Positions 1 to 9,121 of a stretch of DNA of 64,000 nucleotides are shown one piece after another. Location: the NCBI RefSeq assembly GCF_013378075.1, contig NZ_CP051131.1, forward strand, positions 930,001 to 994,000, in the 5' to 3' direction. Under the pieces are notes generated by a model. It did not search any database and was not told where the DNA came from. It saw only the letters and a list, made by a program, of their open reading frames with translations. The DNA comes from Parasphingopyxis algicola. Its GTDB lineage: Bacteria; Pseudomonadota; Alphaproteobacteria; Sphingomonadales; Sphingomonadaceae. How positions within the stretch are numbered: the stretch's first letter is position 1; each line of letters opens with the position of its first letter. Made by a program: the position numbers and the translations under genes.

Positions 1-1607
1 TCGTGGATCGCGTGCAGCAGATGCGTGTCGAGCGCGATGCTGCCGGCCCAGAAGATCTCGCCCTGCTCGGCATAGCCGAACGGATAATAGAAGAGATAAC
101 CGGCCAGGATCGCGCCGAGCGACAGCACGCCGAGCGGGATCAGCATCGACCAGGGGCTTTCATGCGGATGATAGCCGCCGGTTGCGTCTTCGGCGGTTTC
201 CGGCGTCTTGTGCACGCTATGCTGGATATGCTCGCTGGTGATCCAGCGCGGCTTGCCGAAGAAGGTCAGGAAGATCAGCCGCCAGCTGTAGAAGCTCGTC
301 AATAACGCGGCGAAGACAAGCGTGAAGAAGGCGATGCCGCCCATTTCCGTGGCGCTCGCGAACGCTGCCTCGATAATCAGGTCCTTCGAATAAAAGCCGG
401 CAAAACCGAATATGCCGACGATACCGACACCGGTGATCGAGAGCGTGCCAATGATCATCGCCCAGAAGGTCAGCGGAATTTCCTTCCGCAGCGCGCCATA
501 GTGCCGCATGTCCTGCTCGTGATGCATGGCGTGGATGACCGAGCCTGCGCCAAGGAACAGCAGCGCCTTGAAGAAGGCGTGGGTGAACAGGTGGAACATC
601 GCGATGCCGTATGCGCCGACGCCGGCCGCAACGAACATGTAACCGAGCTGCGAACAGGTCGAATAGGCGATGACGCGCTTGATATCCATCTGCGCCGTAC
701 CGACCGTCGCGGCAAAAAACGCGGTGAGCAGGCCGAAGAATGTGACGACGGCCAGCGCCATGTCACTGGTCTCGAACATCGGCGAAAGGCGGCAGACCAT
801 GAACACGCCGGCGGTCACCATCGTCGCCGCATGGATCAGCGCGGAGACCGGCGTCGGGCCCTCCATCGCATCCGGCAGCCAGGTATGCAGACCGAACTGG
901 GCCGATTTGCCCATCGCGCCGATGAAGAGGAGCAGGCAGAGCAGGGTCATCGTGTCGACGCGATAGCCGAGAAAGCCGATCGTCGATCCGGCCATGGCGG
1001 GCGCGGCCTCGAGAATCTCGGGAATCGAGACCGTACCGAAGACGAGGAATGTTCCGAAAATCCCGAGCGAAAAACCGAAATCGCCGACGCGGTTGACGAC
1101 GAATGCCTTGATCGCGGCGGCATTGGCGCTGGGCTTGTGATACCAGAAACCGATGAGGAGATAGGAAGCGAGGCCCACCCCCTCCCAGCCGAAGAACATC
1201 TGCACCAGATTGTTCGACGTTACGAGCATCAGCATCGCGAAGGTGAACAGCGAGAGATAGGCGAAGAAGCGCGGCTGGTCCGGGTCGTCCTCCATATAGC
1301 CCCAGCTATAGAGGTGGACGAGCGCCGAAACCGTCGTGACGACGACGAGCATGACGGCGGTCAGCGTATCGACGCGCAGGCTCCAGGCGACGTCCATGTC
1401 GCCCGAGCGGATCCAGTCGAACACCGGCGCGACATAGGCCTGCTGCCCGCCGATCATGAAGTCGAGGAAGATCGGCCAGCTGAGCGCACATGCCACGAAA
1501 AGCGCGCCCGTCGTCAGCAGCTTGGCAACGAAATTGCCGAGCATCCGGTTGCCCAGACCCGCGACGATAGCCGCGAGCAGCGGCAGGAAGACGATGAGCT
1601 GGATCAT
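1..1607 (-). CDS. nuoL: NADH-quinone oxidoreductase subunit L, 3' part off the left edge
   Basis: Antiporter-like proton-pumping membrane subunit of complex I. The start codon (ATG at 1607-1605) follows the nuoK stop by 6 bases, and the frame stays open to the window edge, so about 535 N-terminal residues are present. The translation shows hydrophobic helices throughout. It includes the conserved family stretch around [20 protein letters not shown] and then [11 protein letters not shown], which are typical of NuoL rather than NuoM or NuoN. The remaining C-terminal part, including the long lateral helix, and presumably nuoM and nuoN, lie beyond position 1. Confidence 0.97.
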   Translation of the reverse strand, partial: MIQLIVFLPLLAAIVAGLGNRMLGNFVAKLLTTGALFVACALSWPIFLDFMIGGQQAYVAPVFDWIRSGDMDVAWSLRVDTLTAVMLVVVTTVSALVHLYSWGYMEDDPDQPRFFAYLSLFTFAMLMLVTSNNLVQMFFGWEGVGLASYLLIGFWYHKPSANAAAIKAFVVNRVGDFGFSLGIFGTFLVFGTVSIPEILEAAPAMAGSTIGFLGYRVDTMTLLCLLLFIGAMGKSAQFGLHTWLPDAMEGPTPVSALIHAATMVTAGVFMVCRLSPMFETSDMALAVVTFFGLLTAFFAATVGTAQMDIKRVIAYSTCSQLGYMFVAAGVGAYGIAMFHLFTHAFFKALLFLGAGSVIHAMHHEQDMRHYGALRKEIPLTFWAMIIGTLSITGVGIVGIFGFAGFYSKDLIIEAAFASATEMGGIAFFTLVFAALLTSFYSWRLIFLTFFGKPRWITSEHIQHSVHKTPETAEDATGGYHPHESPWSMLIPLGVLSLGAILAGYLFYYPFGYAEQGEIFWAGSIALDTHLLHAIH

Positions 1608-1613
1608 GCTAGG

Positions 1614-1919
1614 TCAGCCCTTCATCCGGTTGACATCGTCGACGGCGATGGTGCCGCGGCCGCGGAAATAGATGACGAGGATGGCGAGCCCGATCGCCGC
1701 CTCGCCGGCAGCCACGGTCAGCACGAACATCGCGAACACCTGGCCGACGATATCGCCCAGAAACGCGCTGAACGCGACGAGATTGATGTTCACGGCCAGC
1801 AGGATCAGCTCGATCGCCATCAGGATGATGATGATGTTCTTCCGGTTGAGGAAGATGCCGAGTACGCCCATCACGAACAGGATCGCGCCGACGACGAGAT
1901 AATGGCCGAGACCAATCAT
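1614..1919 (-). CDS. nuoK: NADH-quinone oxidoreductase subunit K
   Basis: Small membrane subunit of complex I (101 residues, the usual length). Three transmembrane helices are visible. The family core, with [20 protein letters not shown] at about residues 26-45, carries the conserved membrane glutamate used in proton transfer. The start is ATG at 1919. It is separated from nuoJ upstream by a 136-base gap filled by a palindromic repeat, whereas most other nuo junctions overlap or nearly touch. Confidence 0.97.
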   Translation of the reverse strand: MIGLGHYLVVGAILFVMGVLGIFLNRKNIIIILMAIELILLAVNINLVAFSAFLGDIVGQVFAMFVLTVAAGEAAIGLAILVIYFRGRGTIAVDDVNRMKG

Positions 1920-1935
1920 GCGACACTCCGCTCAT

Positions 1936-2030
1936 GCTGAGCGAAGTCGAAGCACAACATCGAGCGAAGTCGAGATGTACTGTCACCGAGAGTTCTCGGC
2001 TCCGCTCGAACTGCTCTCTCGACTTCGCTC
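1936..2030. repeat. Palindromic intergenic repeat between nuoJ and nuoK
   Basis: The word GAGCGAAGTCGA occurs at 1939-1950 and again, as GAGCGAAGTCGAGA, at 1962-1975. Its exact 14-base reverse complement lies at 2017-2030. A further perfect inverted repeat, CCGAGA-GT-TCTCGG, sits in the middle at 1986-1999. The whole could fold into a stem with an inner hairpin in the nuo mRNA. It resembles the short REP-like elements common between genes in sphingomonads. No coding function is seen. Confidence 0.75.
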
Positions 2031-2055
2031 GGGGTCAACGGGCTGAACAAACCGA

Positions 2056-2667
2056 TCATAGCTCGACCCCCTCGCCCACTTCAGGCTGCGTGTTGCGCGT
2101 CGCCTCTTCCGGGCGCCGCTTGATCTGCTTGGAAATGTTCTGCGGCCTTACCCCGCCGCGCTCGCGATGCGTCAGCACGATGGCCCCGACCATCGCGACG
2201 AGCAACACGATACCGGCGCCTTCGAACACGAGCAGATACCGGTCGTAGAGCGCCCGGCCTATCGCCTCGATGTTCGGCGTGTCGGGATCGATCGTCGCCA
2301 TGCGGGTATCGGGACCGAGATCGGCGAAATTCCAGACGCCGATAACGAGGATCATCTCCGCCAGCAGCACCGCCGCTATCAGCAGCCCGAACGGCAGATA
2401 GCGCGTGAAACCGGCGCGCAGCGCGGCGAAATCGATATCGAGCATCATCACGACGAACAGGAACAGCACCGCGACCGCACCGACATAGACGATCACCAGC
2501 AGCATCGCGATGAATTCGGCGCCGACGAGCAGCATCAGTCCCGCCGCATTGAAGAAGGCGAGGATGAGCCAGAGTACCGAATGCACGGGGTTGCGCGACA
2601 CGATGGTCAGCGCGCCCGACGCAACGACGATGCTTGCAAACAAGTAGAAGGCGAATGCCTGAATCAC
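2056..2667 (-). CDS. nuoJ: NADH-quinone oxidoreductase subunit J
   Basis: Membrane subunit of complex I, 203 residues. It starts with GTG at 2667 (MIQAFAFYLF). The helices include the family core HSVLWLILAFFNAAGLMLL (about residues 29-47), the pi-bulge helix region VIVYVGAVAVLFLFVVMML (about 58-76), and two further helices. It has a C-terminal hydrophilic tail of about 35 residues. It lies 36 bases downstream of nuoI. Confidence 0.96.
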   Translation of the reverse strand: MIQAFAFYLFASIVVASGALTIVSRNPVHSVLWLILAFFNAAGLMLLVGAEFIAMLLVIVYVGAVAVLFLFVVMMLDIDFAALRAGFTRYLPFGLLIAAVLLAEMILVIGVWNFADLGPDTRMATIDPDTPNIEAIGRALYDRYLLVFEGAGIVLLVAMVGAIVLTHRERGGVRPQNISKQIKRRPEEATRNTQPEVGEGVEL

Positions 2668-2703
2668 GATTTGTCCTGGACCCCTTTGAGAATCGGCTGC
2701 GGC

Positions 2704-3192
2704 TTAGCGATAGGGCGCATCGGCGGCAAGGTTCGCGGCGATCGCGCGCTCCCATTTGTCGCCATTGGCCAGCAATTTGTCCTTGTCGTAGAGCAGCTCC
2801 TCCCGCGTTTCCGTAGCGTATTCGAAATTCGGCCCCTCGACGATCGCATCGACCGGACAGGCTTCCTCGCACAGCCCGCAATAGATGCATTTCGTCATGT
2901 CGATATCGTAACGCGTCGTACGACGGCTGCCGTCCTCCCGCGGTTCGGCCTCGATCGTGATCGCCTGGGCCGGGCAGACCGCCTCGCACAGCTTGCAGGC
3001 GATGCAGCGCTCCTCGCCGTTCGGGTAGCGGCGCAGCGCATGCTCGCCGCGAAATCTCGGCGAGATCGGGTTCTTCTCATACGGATAGTTGATCGTCGCC
3101 TTGGGCTTGAAGAAATATTTGAGCGTCAGGACATGCGCCTTGACGATTTCCCAGAGCGTGAAGGATTTGATGAAATGGGCGACACTCGTCAC
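2704..3192 (-). CDS. nuoI: NADH-quinone oxidoreductase subunit I, 8Fe ferredoxin
   Basis: Peripheral-arm subunit that carries clusters N6a and N6b and passes electrons toward NuoB. Two classical 4Fe-4S motifs are seen: Cys63, 66, 69 and 73 ([12 protein letters not shown]), and Cys102, 105, 108 and 112 ([12 protein letters not shown]). The length of 162 residues is normal for alphaproteobacteria. The start is GTG at 3192, and this codon overlaps the nuoH stop (GTGA), which argues for translational coupling. Confidence 0.98.
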   Translation of the reverse strand: MTSVAHFIKSFTLWEIVKAHVLTLKYFFKPKATINYPYEKNPISPRFRGEHALRRYPNGEERCIACKLCEAVCPAQAITIEAEPREDGSRRTTRYDIDMTKCIYCGLCEEACPVDAIVEGPNFEYATETREELLYDKDKLLANGDKWERAIAANLAADAPYR

Positions 3193-4238
3193 AGCACGCC
3201 TCCATATCTTGTCAGCATGAGATAGCCGGAGACCAGCACGACCCAGATCAGCGACAGCGGCAGGAAGACTTTCCAGCCCAGCCGCATCAGCTGGTCATAG
3301 CGGTAGCGCGGCACGGTCGCCTTCACCCAGCTGAAGATGAAGAAGAAAATCAGGATCTTGAGGAAGAACCAGAAGATGCCCGGAATCGCGTAGAGCGGTG
3401 CCCAGTCGACCGGGGGCAGCCAGCCGCCCCAGAAGAGCACGGCGTTGAGCGCGCACATCAGGATGACGTTGCCGTACTCGCCGAGCCAGAAGAGCGCGAA
3501 GGACATGCTCGAATATTCGGTCTGATAGCCTGCGACGAGTTCGGATTCGGCCTCGGTCAGATCGAACGGCGCGCGCGCCGTCTCCGCCATGGCCGAGATC
3601 AGGAAGACGACCGCCATCGGGAAGAGCAGCGGGTTGAACGCGAAGCCGTTGATGAAACCGAACACATGGCCCTGCTGCGCCAAGATGATATCCTGCAGAT
3701 TAAACGTGCCGGCCCACATCACCACCGCGAGCAATACGAAGCCGATCGAGACCTCGTAGCTCACCATCTGCGCCGCGGCCCGAAGGGCGGAGTAGAAAGG
3801 ATATTTGGAGTTGGACGCCCAGCCCGCGATCACCACGCCGTAGACGCCCAGCGAACTCGCCGCGAGAACGTACAAAAGCCCGACATTGATATCGGCAAGC
3901 ACCATGTTCGGACCGAACGGGATCACGGCCCAGGCGATCAGCGCAACGGTGAAGGTGATGATCGGCGCGATCAGGAACAGGCCCTTGTTCGCGCTCGTCG
4001 GCAGGATCGTTTCCTTGAGAAAGACCTTCAGCCCGTCGGCGAAACTCTGCAGCAGCCCGAACGGCCCGACGACGTTGGGGCCGCGCCGGAGCGCGATCGC
4101 CGCCCAGATCTTGCGGTCGGCATAGATGATCATCGCAATCGCCAGCATCAGCGGGAAGGCGATCAGCAGGATGAGGATCGTCGTGCCGGCGAACCAGCCC
4201 AGGCCGAAGCCGAGCATTTCCTGGAACCATGCGGTCAT
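3189..4238 (-). CDS. nuoH: NADH-quinone oxidoreductase subunit H
   Basis: Membrane subunit at the junction of the two arms of complex I, contributing to the quinone site (349 residues). It shows multiple membrane helices and the conserved cytoplasmic loop [20 protein letters not shown] (about residues 42-61). A second conserved region is around [20 protein letters not shown]. The start is ATG at 4238, which overlaps the nuoG stop as ATGA. A longer upstream reading is possible but would lie inside nuoG and is not supported. Confidence 0.98.
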   Translation of the reverse strand: MTAWFQEMLGFGLGWFAGTTILILLIAFPLMLAIAMIIYADRKIWAAIALRRGPNVVGPFGLLQSFADGLKVFLKETILPTSANKGLFLIAPIITFTVALIAWAVIPFGPNMVLADINVGLLYVLAASSLGVYGVVIAGWASNSKYPFYSALRAAAQMVSYEVSIGFVLLAVVMWAGTFNLQDIILAQQGHVFGFINGFAFNPLLFPMAVVFLISAMAETARAPFDLTEAESELVAGYQTEYSSMSFALFWLGEYGNVILMCALNAVLFWGGWLPPVDWAPLYAIPGIFWFFLKILIFFFIFSWVKATVPRYRYDQLMRLGWKVFLPLSLIWVVLVSGYLMLTRYGGVL

Positions 4239-6271
4239 TCGGCAGCCTCCGCGAATGTTTCGCCATGGATCAGTTCGGCCGAGCAGCGCTGCATCGTCTC
4301 GCTGGCGCGGCAGATCGCATTGGTCAGGTAGAAATCCTGGATCGGCAGGGCGATCACGCCGCTCGGGGCGTCGCCCGAAAGCTTCGGCGGCGCCCATTCA
4401 TATTCGGCCAAGCCTTCATCGGCGAGCGCCGGGAATTCCGACGCGATCGCATTGCGCAGCTGGTCGAGCGTATCGAAGGGCAGCGGCTTGCCGAGCGCGT
4501 CGGAAAGCGCGCGGAAGATCGTCCAGTCCTCGCGCGCGTCGCCGGGCGGGAAGACGGCCCGATTGCCGCGCTGGACCCGGCCCTCGAGATTGACCCAGGT
4601 GCCGCTCTTCTCGGCGTAGGAAGCCCCGGGCAGGATGACGTCGGCATGAGCCGCGCCCTGCTCGCCATGATGGCCGACATAGACCTTGAATGCGCCGTCG
4701 AACGTGTCGAAATCGATGCCGTCCGCACCGAGCAGGAACAGCAGTTCGGGCTTGGTCGCCGCGATATCGGCGACGCCGCCCGGCTGCGCCCAGCCCAGCA
4801 TCAACCCGCCCATGCGCCCGGCGGAGATGTGAAGGACATTATAGCCGTTCCAGCCCGCCTGTCCTGAGCCTGTCGAAGGGCGGACGAGATCGAGGCGTTC
4901 GATGAGCGCCAGCGTCGCCGCCTGCAGCCCCGGCACCATCAGCCCGCCGCCGCCGAGGATCAGCGCGGGCCGTTCGGCGCCCTTGAGCGCCTCGGCCACT
5001 TCGGCGGGCAGATCGGCGGCCAGCGCGGCATCGTCGCCCAGCCAGGTCACCGGATAGGTGAGATCGACCTCGGGGCCGATCGCGAAGACCTTCGCCCCTG
5101 CCTTCACCGCCGTGCGGATGCGCGTGTTGACGAGCGGCGCTTCCCAGCGCGGATTGGTGCCGACGAGCAGAATCGCATCGGCGTCCTCCAGCCCCGCGAT
5201 CGTCGTGTTGAAGTTGACCGCGGCGAGATTGCTCGCATCGTAATCCATGCCGTTCTGCCTGCCCTCGATCAGCGTCGAGCCCAGCCCTTCGAGCAGCTTC
5301 TGTGCCGCATACAGCGCTTCGACCTCGACCAGATCGCCGCCGATCGCCGCCACCTTGCTCCCGGCCTTCTTCGCGGCATCGGCGATCGCGGCAAAAGCGT
5401 CGGCCCAGCTTGCCGGTTCCAGCTGGCCGTTCCGGCGCACATAGGGCTTGTCGAGGCGGTTCTTGTACAGCCCGTCCACCGCATGGCGCGTCTTGTCGCT
5501 CGCCCATTCCTCGTTGACATCGTCATTGATCCGCGGGAGCGCGCGCAGCACTTCCCGGCCCCGGCTGTCGAGCCGCACATTGGTGCCGACCGCGTCCATC
5601 ACGTCGATCGACGGCGTCTTCCTGAGTTCCCAAGGCCGCGCCTCAAAGGCATAGGGCGCGGCGGTCAGAGCGCCGACCGGGCAGAGATCGACGACATTGC
5701 CGGAGAGCTCGCTCTTGGCCGCATGTTCGAGATAGGTCGTGATCTCCATATTCTCGCCGCGCCCGACCGCGCCGATTTCCTCGACACCTGCCACTTCCTG
5801 CGCAAAGCGGACGCAGCGCGTGCAATGGATGCAGCGCGTCATGATCGTCTTGATCACGGGCCCCATGTACTTTTCGGTGACCGCGCGCTTGTTCATCTCG
5901 TACCGCGTAAACCCTTTGCCATAGGCCATGGCCTGGTCCTGCAGGTCGCATTCGCCGCCCTGGTCGCAGATCGGGCAATCGAGCGGGTGGTTGATGAGGA
6001 GAAACTCCATCACCCCTTCGCGCGCCTTCTTGACCATCTCCGTCGTCGTGAAGATTTCCTGGCCCTCGGCGGCCGGCAGCGCGCAACTCGCCTGCGGCTT
6101 GGGCGGCCCGGGCTTCACCTCGACCAGACACATCCGGCAATTGCCGGCGATCGACAGCCGCTCGTGATAGCAGAAGCGCGGAATTTCCTTGCCCGCCAGC
6201 TCGCACGCCTGCAACACGGTCGCGCCGTCGGGAACTTCGATCTCGGTGCCGTCTACGGTGACTTTAGGCAT
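4235..6271 (-). CDS. nuoG: NADH-quinone oxidoreductase subunit G
   Basis: Large iron-sulfur subunit of the peripheral arm, about 678 residues. It has an N-terminal 2Fe-2S ferredoxin domain (Cys in [18 protein letters not shown]), the HxxxC motif [17 protein letters not shown], a 4Fe-4S motif [10 protein letters not shown] and a later CPVGAL. A degenerate molybdopterin-oxidoreductase domain follows. ATG at 6271 was chosen because [16 protein letters not shown] is the family N-terminus; an in-frame GTG lies at 6280. Near residues 464-473 the chain reads [10 protein letters not shown], encoded by a palindromic repeat that appears to have inserted in frame (separate entry). The start overlaps the end of the upstream orphan gene by 8 bases. 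Confidence 0.97.
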   Translation of the reverse strand: MPKVTVDGTEIEVPDGATVLQACELAGKEIPRFCYHERLSIAGNCRMCLVEVKPGPPKPQASCALPAAEGQEIFTTTEMVKKAREGVMEFLLINHPLDCPICDQGGECDLQDQAMAYGKGFTRYEMNKRAVTEKYMGPVIKTIMTRCIHCTRCVRFAQEVAGVEEIGAVGRGENMEITTYLEHAAKSELSGNVVDLCPVGALTAAPYAFEARPWELRKTPSIDVMDAVGTNVRLDSRGREVLRALPRINDDVNEEWASDKTRHAVDGLYKNRLDKPYVRRNGQLEPASWADAFAAIADAAKKAGSKVAAIGGDLVEVEALYAAQKLLEGLGSTLIEGRQNGMDYDASNLAAVNFNTTIAGLEDADAILLVGTNPRWEAPLVNTRIRTAVKAGAKVFAIGPEVDLTYPVTWLGDDAALAADLPAEVAEALKGAERPALILGGGGLMVPGLQAATLALIERLDLVRPSTGSGQAGWNGYNVLHISAGRMGGLMLGWAQPGGVADIAATKPELLFLLGADGIDFDTFDGAFKVYVGHHGEQGAAHADVILPGASYAEKSGTWVNLEGRVQRGNRAVFPPGDAREDWTIFRALSDALGKPLPFDTLDQLRNAIASEFPALADEGLAEYEWAPPKLSGDAPSGVIALPIQDFYLTNAICRASETMQRCSAELIHGETFAEAAE
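4855..4883. repeat. REP-like element inside the nuoG reading frame
   Basis: The segment TGTCCTGAGCCTGTCGAAGG, flanked by CCGCC and GGCGG, is a widely scattered bacterial intergenic repeat. Read on the coding strand it gives the residues PSTGSGQA; read on the other strand it gives PVLSLSKG, a well-known repeat-derived peptide. Here it sits in the molybdopterin-like domain of NuoG, adds no stop and keeps the frame. That it arose by insertion is inferred from the repeat identity. Confidence 0.75.
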
Positions 6272-6605
6272 TAGTCTCACTCACTGGAAACCGAACCCGT
6301 TCTTTCCATTCAATCAATAATGCTTCCATTTCGGCGGACACATTTTTCTGACCGGTAAGTTCGTTCGTTTCCTCTTGAAAAGCACCAAGGTGCACAAATC
6401 CGACTCCCATTGCATTTTCGGATACTTCACCTTCCTCATAAGCTCTTTGGAGCAACACAGCCTTCAAAAGTCGTTTGCTCGCTGGAAGCTCATTGATGTG
6501 GAATATCGTTCCTCCAGCCTTAGGGCCTCTCTCCAAGACGTTGGCATATTGGCCATAAAGGCCGTCAATCTCGACAGTCTTTGGCTCTCGCTTGAACAAG
6601 CTCAT
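6264..6605 (-). CDS. Orphan protein of 113 residues inside the nuo operon
   Basis: No family was recognised. The gene starts with ATG at 6605 after a good ribosome site (GGAGGAGG about 9 bases upstream), and its last codons overlap the nuoG start by 8 bases, so it is probably translated with the operon. The protein begins MSLFKREPKTVEIDGLYGQY, is soluble, mixed-charge and without obvious motif or membrane segment. Base composition is visibly lower in G+C (roughly 45-50% by eye) than the neighbouring nuo genes, and codon choice differs accordingly. Together with the adjacent palindromic repeat this suggests later acquisition. Function unknown. Confidence 0.7.
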   Translation of the reverse strand: MSLFKREPKTVEIDGLYGQYANVLERGPKAGGTIFHINELPASKRLLKAVLLQRAYEEGEVSENAMGVGFVHLGAFQEETNELTGQKNVSAEMEALLIEWKERVRFPVSETNA

Positions 6606-6619
6606 GCTACCGCCTCCTC

Positions 6620-6725
6620 CGTCATTGCGAGCGAAGCGAAGCAATCCAGAGCGGCTAGTGATTGCTCTTGCGGCTCTGGATTGCCGCGTCGCCCCGAAAC
6701 AAGTTCGGGCCTCCTCGCAATGACG
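6620..6725. repeat. Long palindromic repeat, copy 1, upstream of the orphan gene
   Basis: The ends are inverted: GTCATTGCGAG at 6621-6631 matches CTCGCAATGAC at the right end. An inner pair, CAATCCAGAGC and GCTCTGGATTG, forms a second stem. A related copy lies at 40854-40943. Spurious translations give the peptide types VIASEAKQS and DCFASLAMT that mark this repeat in many genomes. The element lies in the 139-base gap between nuoF and the orphan gene and would be transcribed in the nuo mRNA. Confidence 0.8.
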
Positions 6726-6744
6726 TGTTGAGGCACACGGACCA

Positions 6745-8049
6745 TTACTCCGCCGCCTCCATCATCTCGCCGTCGCCCTGCCCCGCATATTCGCGGATGC
6801 GCCGTTCCAACTCCGGCCGGAAGTGACGGATCAGGCCCTGGATCGGCCACGCGGCCGCATCGCCGAGTGCGCAGATGGTATGGCCCTCGACCTGCTTGGT
6901 GACCTCATGGAGCATATCGATATCGGCGATGTCCGCCTTGCCTTCGCGCAGCCGCTCCATCATCCGCCACATCCAGCCCGTGCCCTCACGGCACGGCGTG
7001 CACTGGCCGCAGCTCTCATGTTTGTAGAAATAGGAAATGCGGCTGATCGCGCGGACGATATCGGTCGACTTGTCCATGACGATCACGGCTGCGGTGCCAA
7101 GGCCCGACTGCACCTCCTGCAGCCCGTCGAAATCCATCGGGCAGTCGATAATCTGCTCGGCCGGCACCAACGGCACGGACGAACCGCCCGGGATGACCGC
7201 GAGCAGATTATCCCAGCCGCCCGTAATTCCGCCCGCATGCTTGTCGATCAGCTCGCGGAACGGGATGCCCATCGCCTCCTCGACGACACAGGGCTTTTCG
7301 ACATGGCCGGAAATCTGGAAGAGCTTTGTGCCCTCATTCTTCTCGCGTCCGATCCCGGCAAACCAGCTGGGCCCGCGCCGCAGGATCGTCGGGACGACTG
7401 CGATGCTCTCGACATTGTTGACCGTGGTCGGGCAGCCATAAAGGCCCGCGCCCGCCGGGAATGGCGGCTTCAGGCGCGGCTGGCCCTTCTTGCCCTCGAG
7501 GCTTTCGAGCAGAGCGGTTTCCTCGCCGCAGATATAGGCGCCCGCGCCGCGATGGACGAAGACGTCGAAATCATAGCCCGAGCCGCAGGCATTCTTGCCG
7601 ATGAAACCCTTATCGTAAGCCTGTTGAACGGCGGCGAAGAGCGTCTCGGCCTCGGCGATGAATTCGCCGCGGATGTAAATATACGCCGCCCGAGCGCGCA
7701 TCGCGTAACCCGCGAGCAGCGCCCCCTCGATCAGCTTCTGCGGATCGTGCCGGATGATCTCGCGGTCCTTGCAGCTTCCCGGCTCGGATTCATCGGCATT
7801 GATGACGAGGAAGCTCGGGCGCCCGTCCTTGCTTTCCTTCGGCATGAACGACCATTTGAGACCGGTCGGGAAGCCCGCGCCGCCGCGCCCGCGCAGACCT
7901 GACGTCTTGATCTCGTCGACAATGCCGTCCTGGTCCTTTTCCAGAAGCCGCTTGGTTCCATCCCAGTCGCCGCGCTTGATCGCCGCGTCGATATCCCATG
8001 GCTGGAAGCCATAGACATTGGTGAAGACGCGATCCTTGTCGTCAAGCAT
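6745..8049 (-). CDS. nuoF: NADH-quinone oxidoreductase subunit F
   Basis: NADH- and FMN-binding subunit of complex I, 434 residues, where electrons enter the chain. The glycine-rich nucleotide motif [18 protein letters not shown] is at residues 51-68. The 4Fe-4S cluster (N3) ligands are Cys347, 350 and 353 ([12 protein letters not shown]) and Cys393 (HTICALGD). It starts with ATG at 8049, overlapping by 8 bases the end of a small membrane-protein gene. Confidence 0.98.
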   Translation of the reverse strand: MLDDKDRVFTNVYGFQPWDIDAAIKRGDWDGTKRLLEKDQDGIVDEIKTSGLRGRGGAGFPTGLKWSFMPKESKDGRPSFLVINADESEPGSCKDREIIRHDPQKLIEGALLAGYAMRARAAYIYIRGEFIAEAETLFAAVQQAYDKGFIGKNACGSGYDFDVFVHRGAGAYICGEETALLESLEGKKGQPRLKPPFPAGAGLYGCPTTVNNVESIAVVPTILRRGPSWFAGIGREKNEGTKLFQISGHVEKPCVVEEAMGIPFRELIDKHAGGITGGWDNLLAVIPGGSSVPLVPAEQIIDCPMDFDGLQEVQSGLGTAAVIVMDKSTDIVRAISRISYFYKHESCGQCTPCREGTGWMWRMMERLREGKADIADIDMLHEVTKQVEGHTICALGDAAAWPIQGLIRHFRPELERRIREYAGQGDGEMMEAAE

Positions 8050-8257
8050 TGCGCGACCTCATCCAGCGAATGAACAGATACCAGATCGGCGCCGCGATCA
8101 GCGAGGCGACGACGTGGCGGACGATATTGCGCGTCGGCTCGATACCGAAAACCAGCACATCGATGACGATGTTCACCGCGAGGAAGACGACCACAAAGGT
8201 GATCGTCGCCTGGACGAGCGTCATCGAGGAAAAGGGTCCGCGCCGCGCCGCCATCAT
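8042..8257 (-). CDS. Small two-helix membrane protein in the nuo operon
   Basis: A 71-residue protein wedged between nuoE and nuoF. Its start (ATG at 8257) overlaps the nuoE stop as ATGA, and its end overlaps the nuoF start by 8 bases, so it is almost certainly translated. A short basic N-terminus (MMAARRGPF) is followed by two hydrophobic helices, about residues 13-38 and 46-65, and a basic C-terminal end (RWMRSRNA). No family name was recognised. The position suggests a complex I accessory or assembly role, but that is inference from context only. A second ATG one codon downstream is also possible. Confidence 0.8.
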   Translation of the reverse strand: MMAARRGPFSSMTLVQATITFVVVFLAVNIVIDVLVFGIEPTRNIVRHVVASLIAAPIWYLFIRWMRSRNA

Positions 8258-8931
8258 TTCGCCGCCTCGGCCATGTGTTTGAGCGTCGTCGGGCCGCCTT
8301 CGGGGCAACTCGCCTGCCGGCCCGTCTGTGGGCCCCGCGTCACCTCTTCGCCATTGCTCAGTTTTTCGAGGATATCGGTCATGATGTCATAGTCGAGATC
8401 TTCGAAATTATCGTCGTTGATCTGGACCATCGGCGCGTTCGCGCAGGCGCCCAGGCATTCCACCTCGGTCAGGGTGAACATGCCGTCGGGCGTCGTCTTG
8501 CCCTTGACCATGCCCTTGTTCTTGCACGCGGCCATGACATCGTCCGAGCCGCGCAACATGCAGGGCGTCGTGCCACAGAGCTGGACGTGGAAGCGCCCGA
8601 CCGGCACGAGATTGTACATCGTGTAGAAGGTCGCGACCTCATAGGCGCGCATGTACGGCATATCGAGCTCGGCCGCGACGAACTCGATCACCGGGACGGG
8701 CAGCCAGCCCTGCGTATCGGTTTCCGCGCCGACCTGCCGCTGGGCGAGATCGAGCAGCGGCATCACGGCCGACGCCTGCCGCCCTTCCGGATAGCGCGCG
8801 ATGATTTCCTTCACCTTGGCCGCATTCTCGTCGGTCCAGGCGAAATTCCCCCAGCGCTCGCGGATCTTCTCGTTTTCGAGCGCGGTGTCCGTCGAGGATT
8901 GGGAGAGTTTATCGTCGGGAAGGATCGTCAT
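8254..8931 (-). CDS. nuoE: NADH-quinone oxidoreductase subunit E
   Basis: Carries the 2Fe-2S cluster N1a next to NuoF. The thioredoxin-like ferredoxin ligands are Cys119, Cys124, Cys159 and Cys163 (QLCGTTPCM and VECLGACANAP). At 225 residues it is longer than the enterobacterial protein (about 166) because of a C-terminal extension past residue 180, as is usual in alphaproteobacteria. The start ATG at 8931 is preceded by a strong ribosome site (GAGGAGG, spacing about 7). Confidence 0.98.
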   Translation of the reverse strand: MTILPDDKLSQSSTDTALENEKIRERWGNFAWTDENAAKVKEIIARYPEGRQASAVMPLLDLAQRQVGAETDTQGWLPVPVIEFVAAELDMPYMRAYEVATFYTMYNLVPVGRFHVQLCGTTPCMLRGSDDVMAACKNKGMVKGKTTPDGMFTLTEVECLGACANAPMVQINDDNFEDLDYDIMTDILEKLSNGEEVTRGPQTGRQASCPEGGPTTLKHMAEAAK

Positions 8932-8950
8932 GGCCGAACCTCCTCAAGAT

Positions 8951-9087
8951 CCTTCCCTCTAAGGGAAGGTGGCAGCCCGCAGGGCTGACGGAAGGGTGTC
9001 AACGCCTCAACGTGGCGTCCGATCACAAACGGGGACACCCCTCCACCTCTCGCTGCGCGAGCGGTCCCCCTCCCCCATTGGGGGAGG
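8951..9087. repeat. Multi-hairpin intergenic repeat between the cupin gene and nuoE
   Basis: The 190-base gap holds at least four perfect short hairpins: CCTTCCCT-CTA-AGGGAAGG (8951-8969), CAGCCC-GCA-GGGCTG (8973-8987), a CTCGC/GCGAG stem near 9049-9061, and CCTCCCCC-ATT-GGGGGAGG (about 9069-9087). The style (GGTGGCAGCCCGCAGGGCTG and ACACCCCTCC words) matches intergenic repeat families frequent in sphingomonad genomes. The segment is transcribed within the nuo operon and could stabilise or end part of the transcript. Confidence 0.7.
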
Positions 9088-9121
9088 ATTTTGAAGAACA
9101 TATCGTCCAGGAGGCCAGCCA

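Noticed and set aside
501-1940. Long plus-strand open frame of 479 codons opposite nuoL and nuoK
   Set aside because: Its product is dominated by Arg, Asp, Glu, His and Gln with no domain, the usual antisense shadow of a GC-rich membrane-protein gene.
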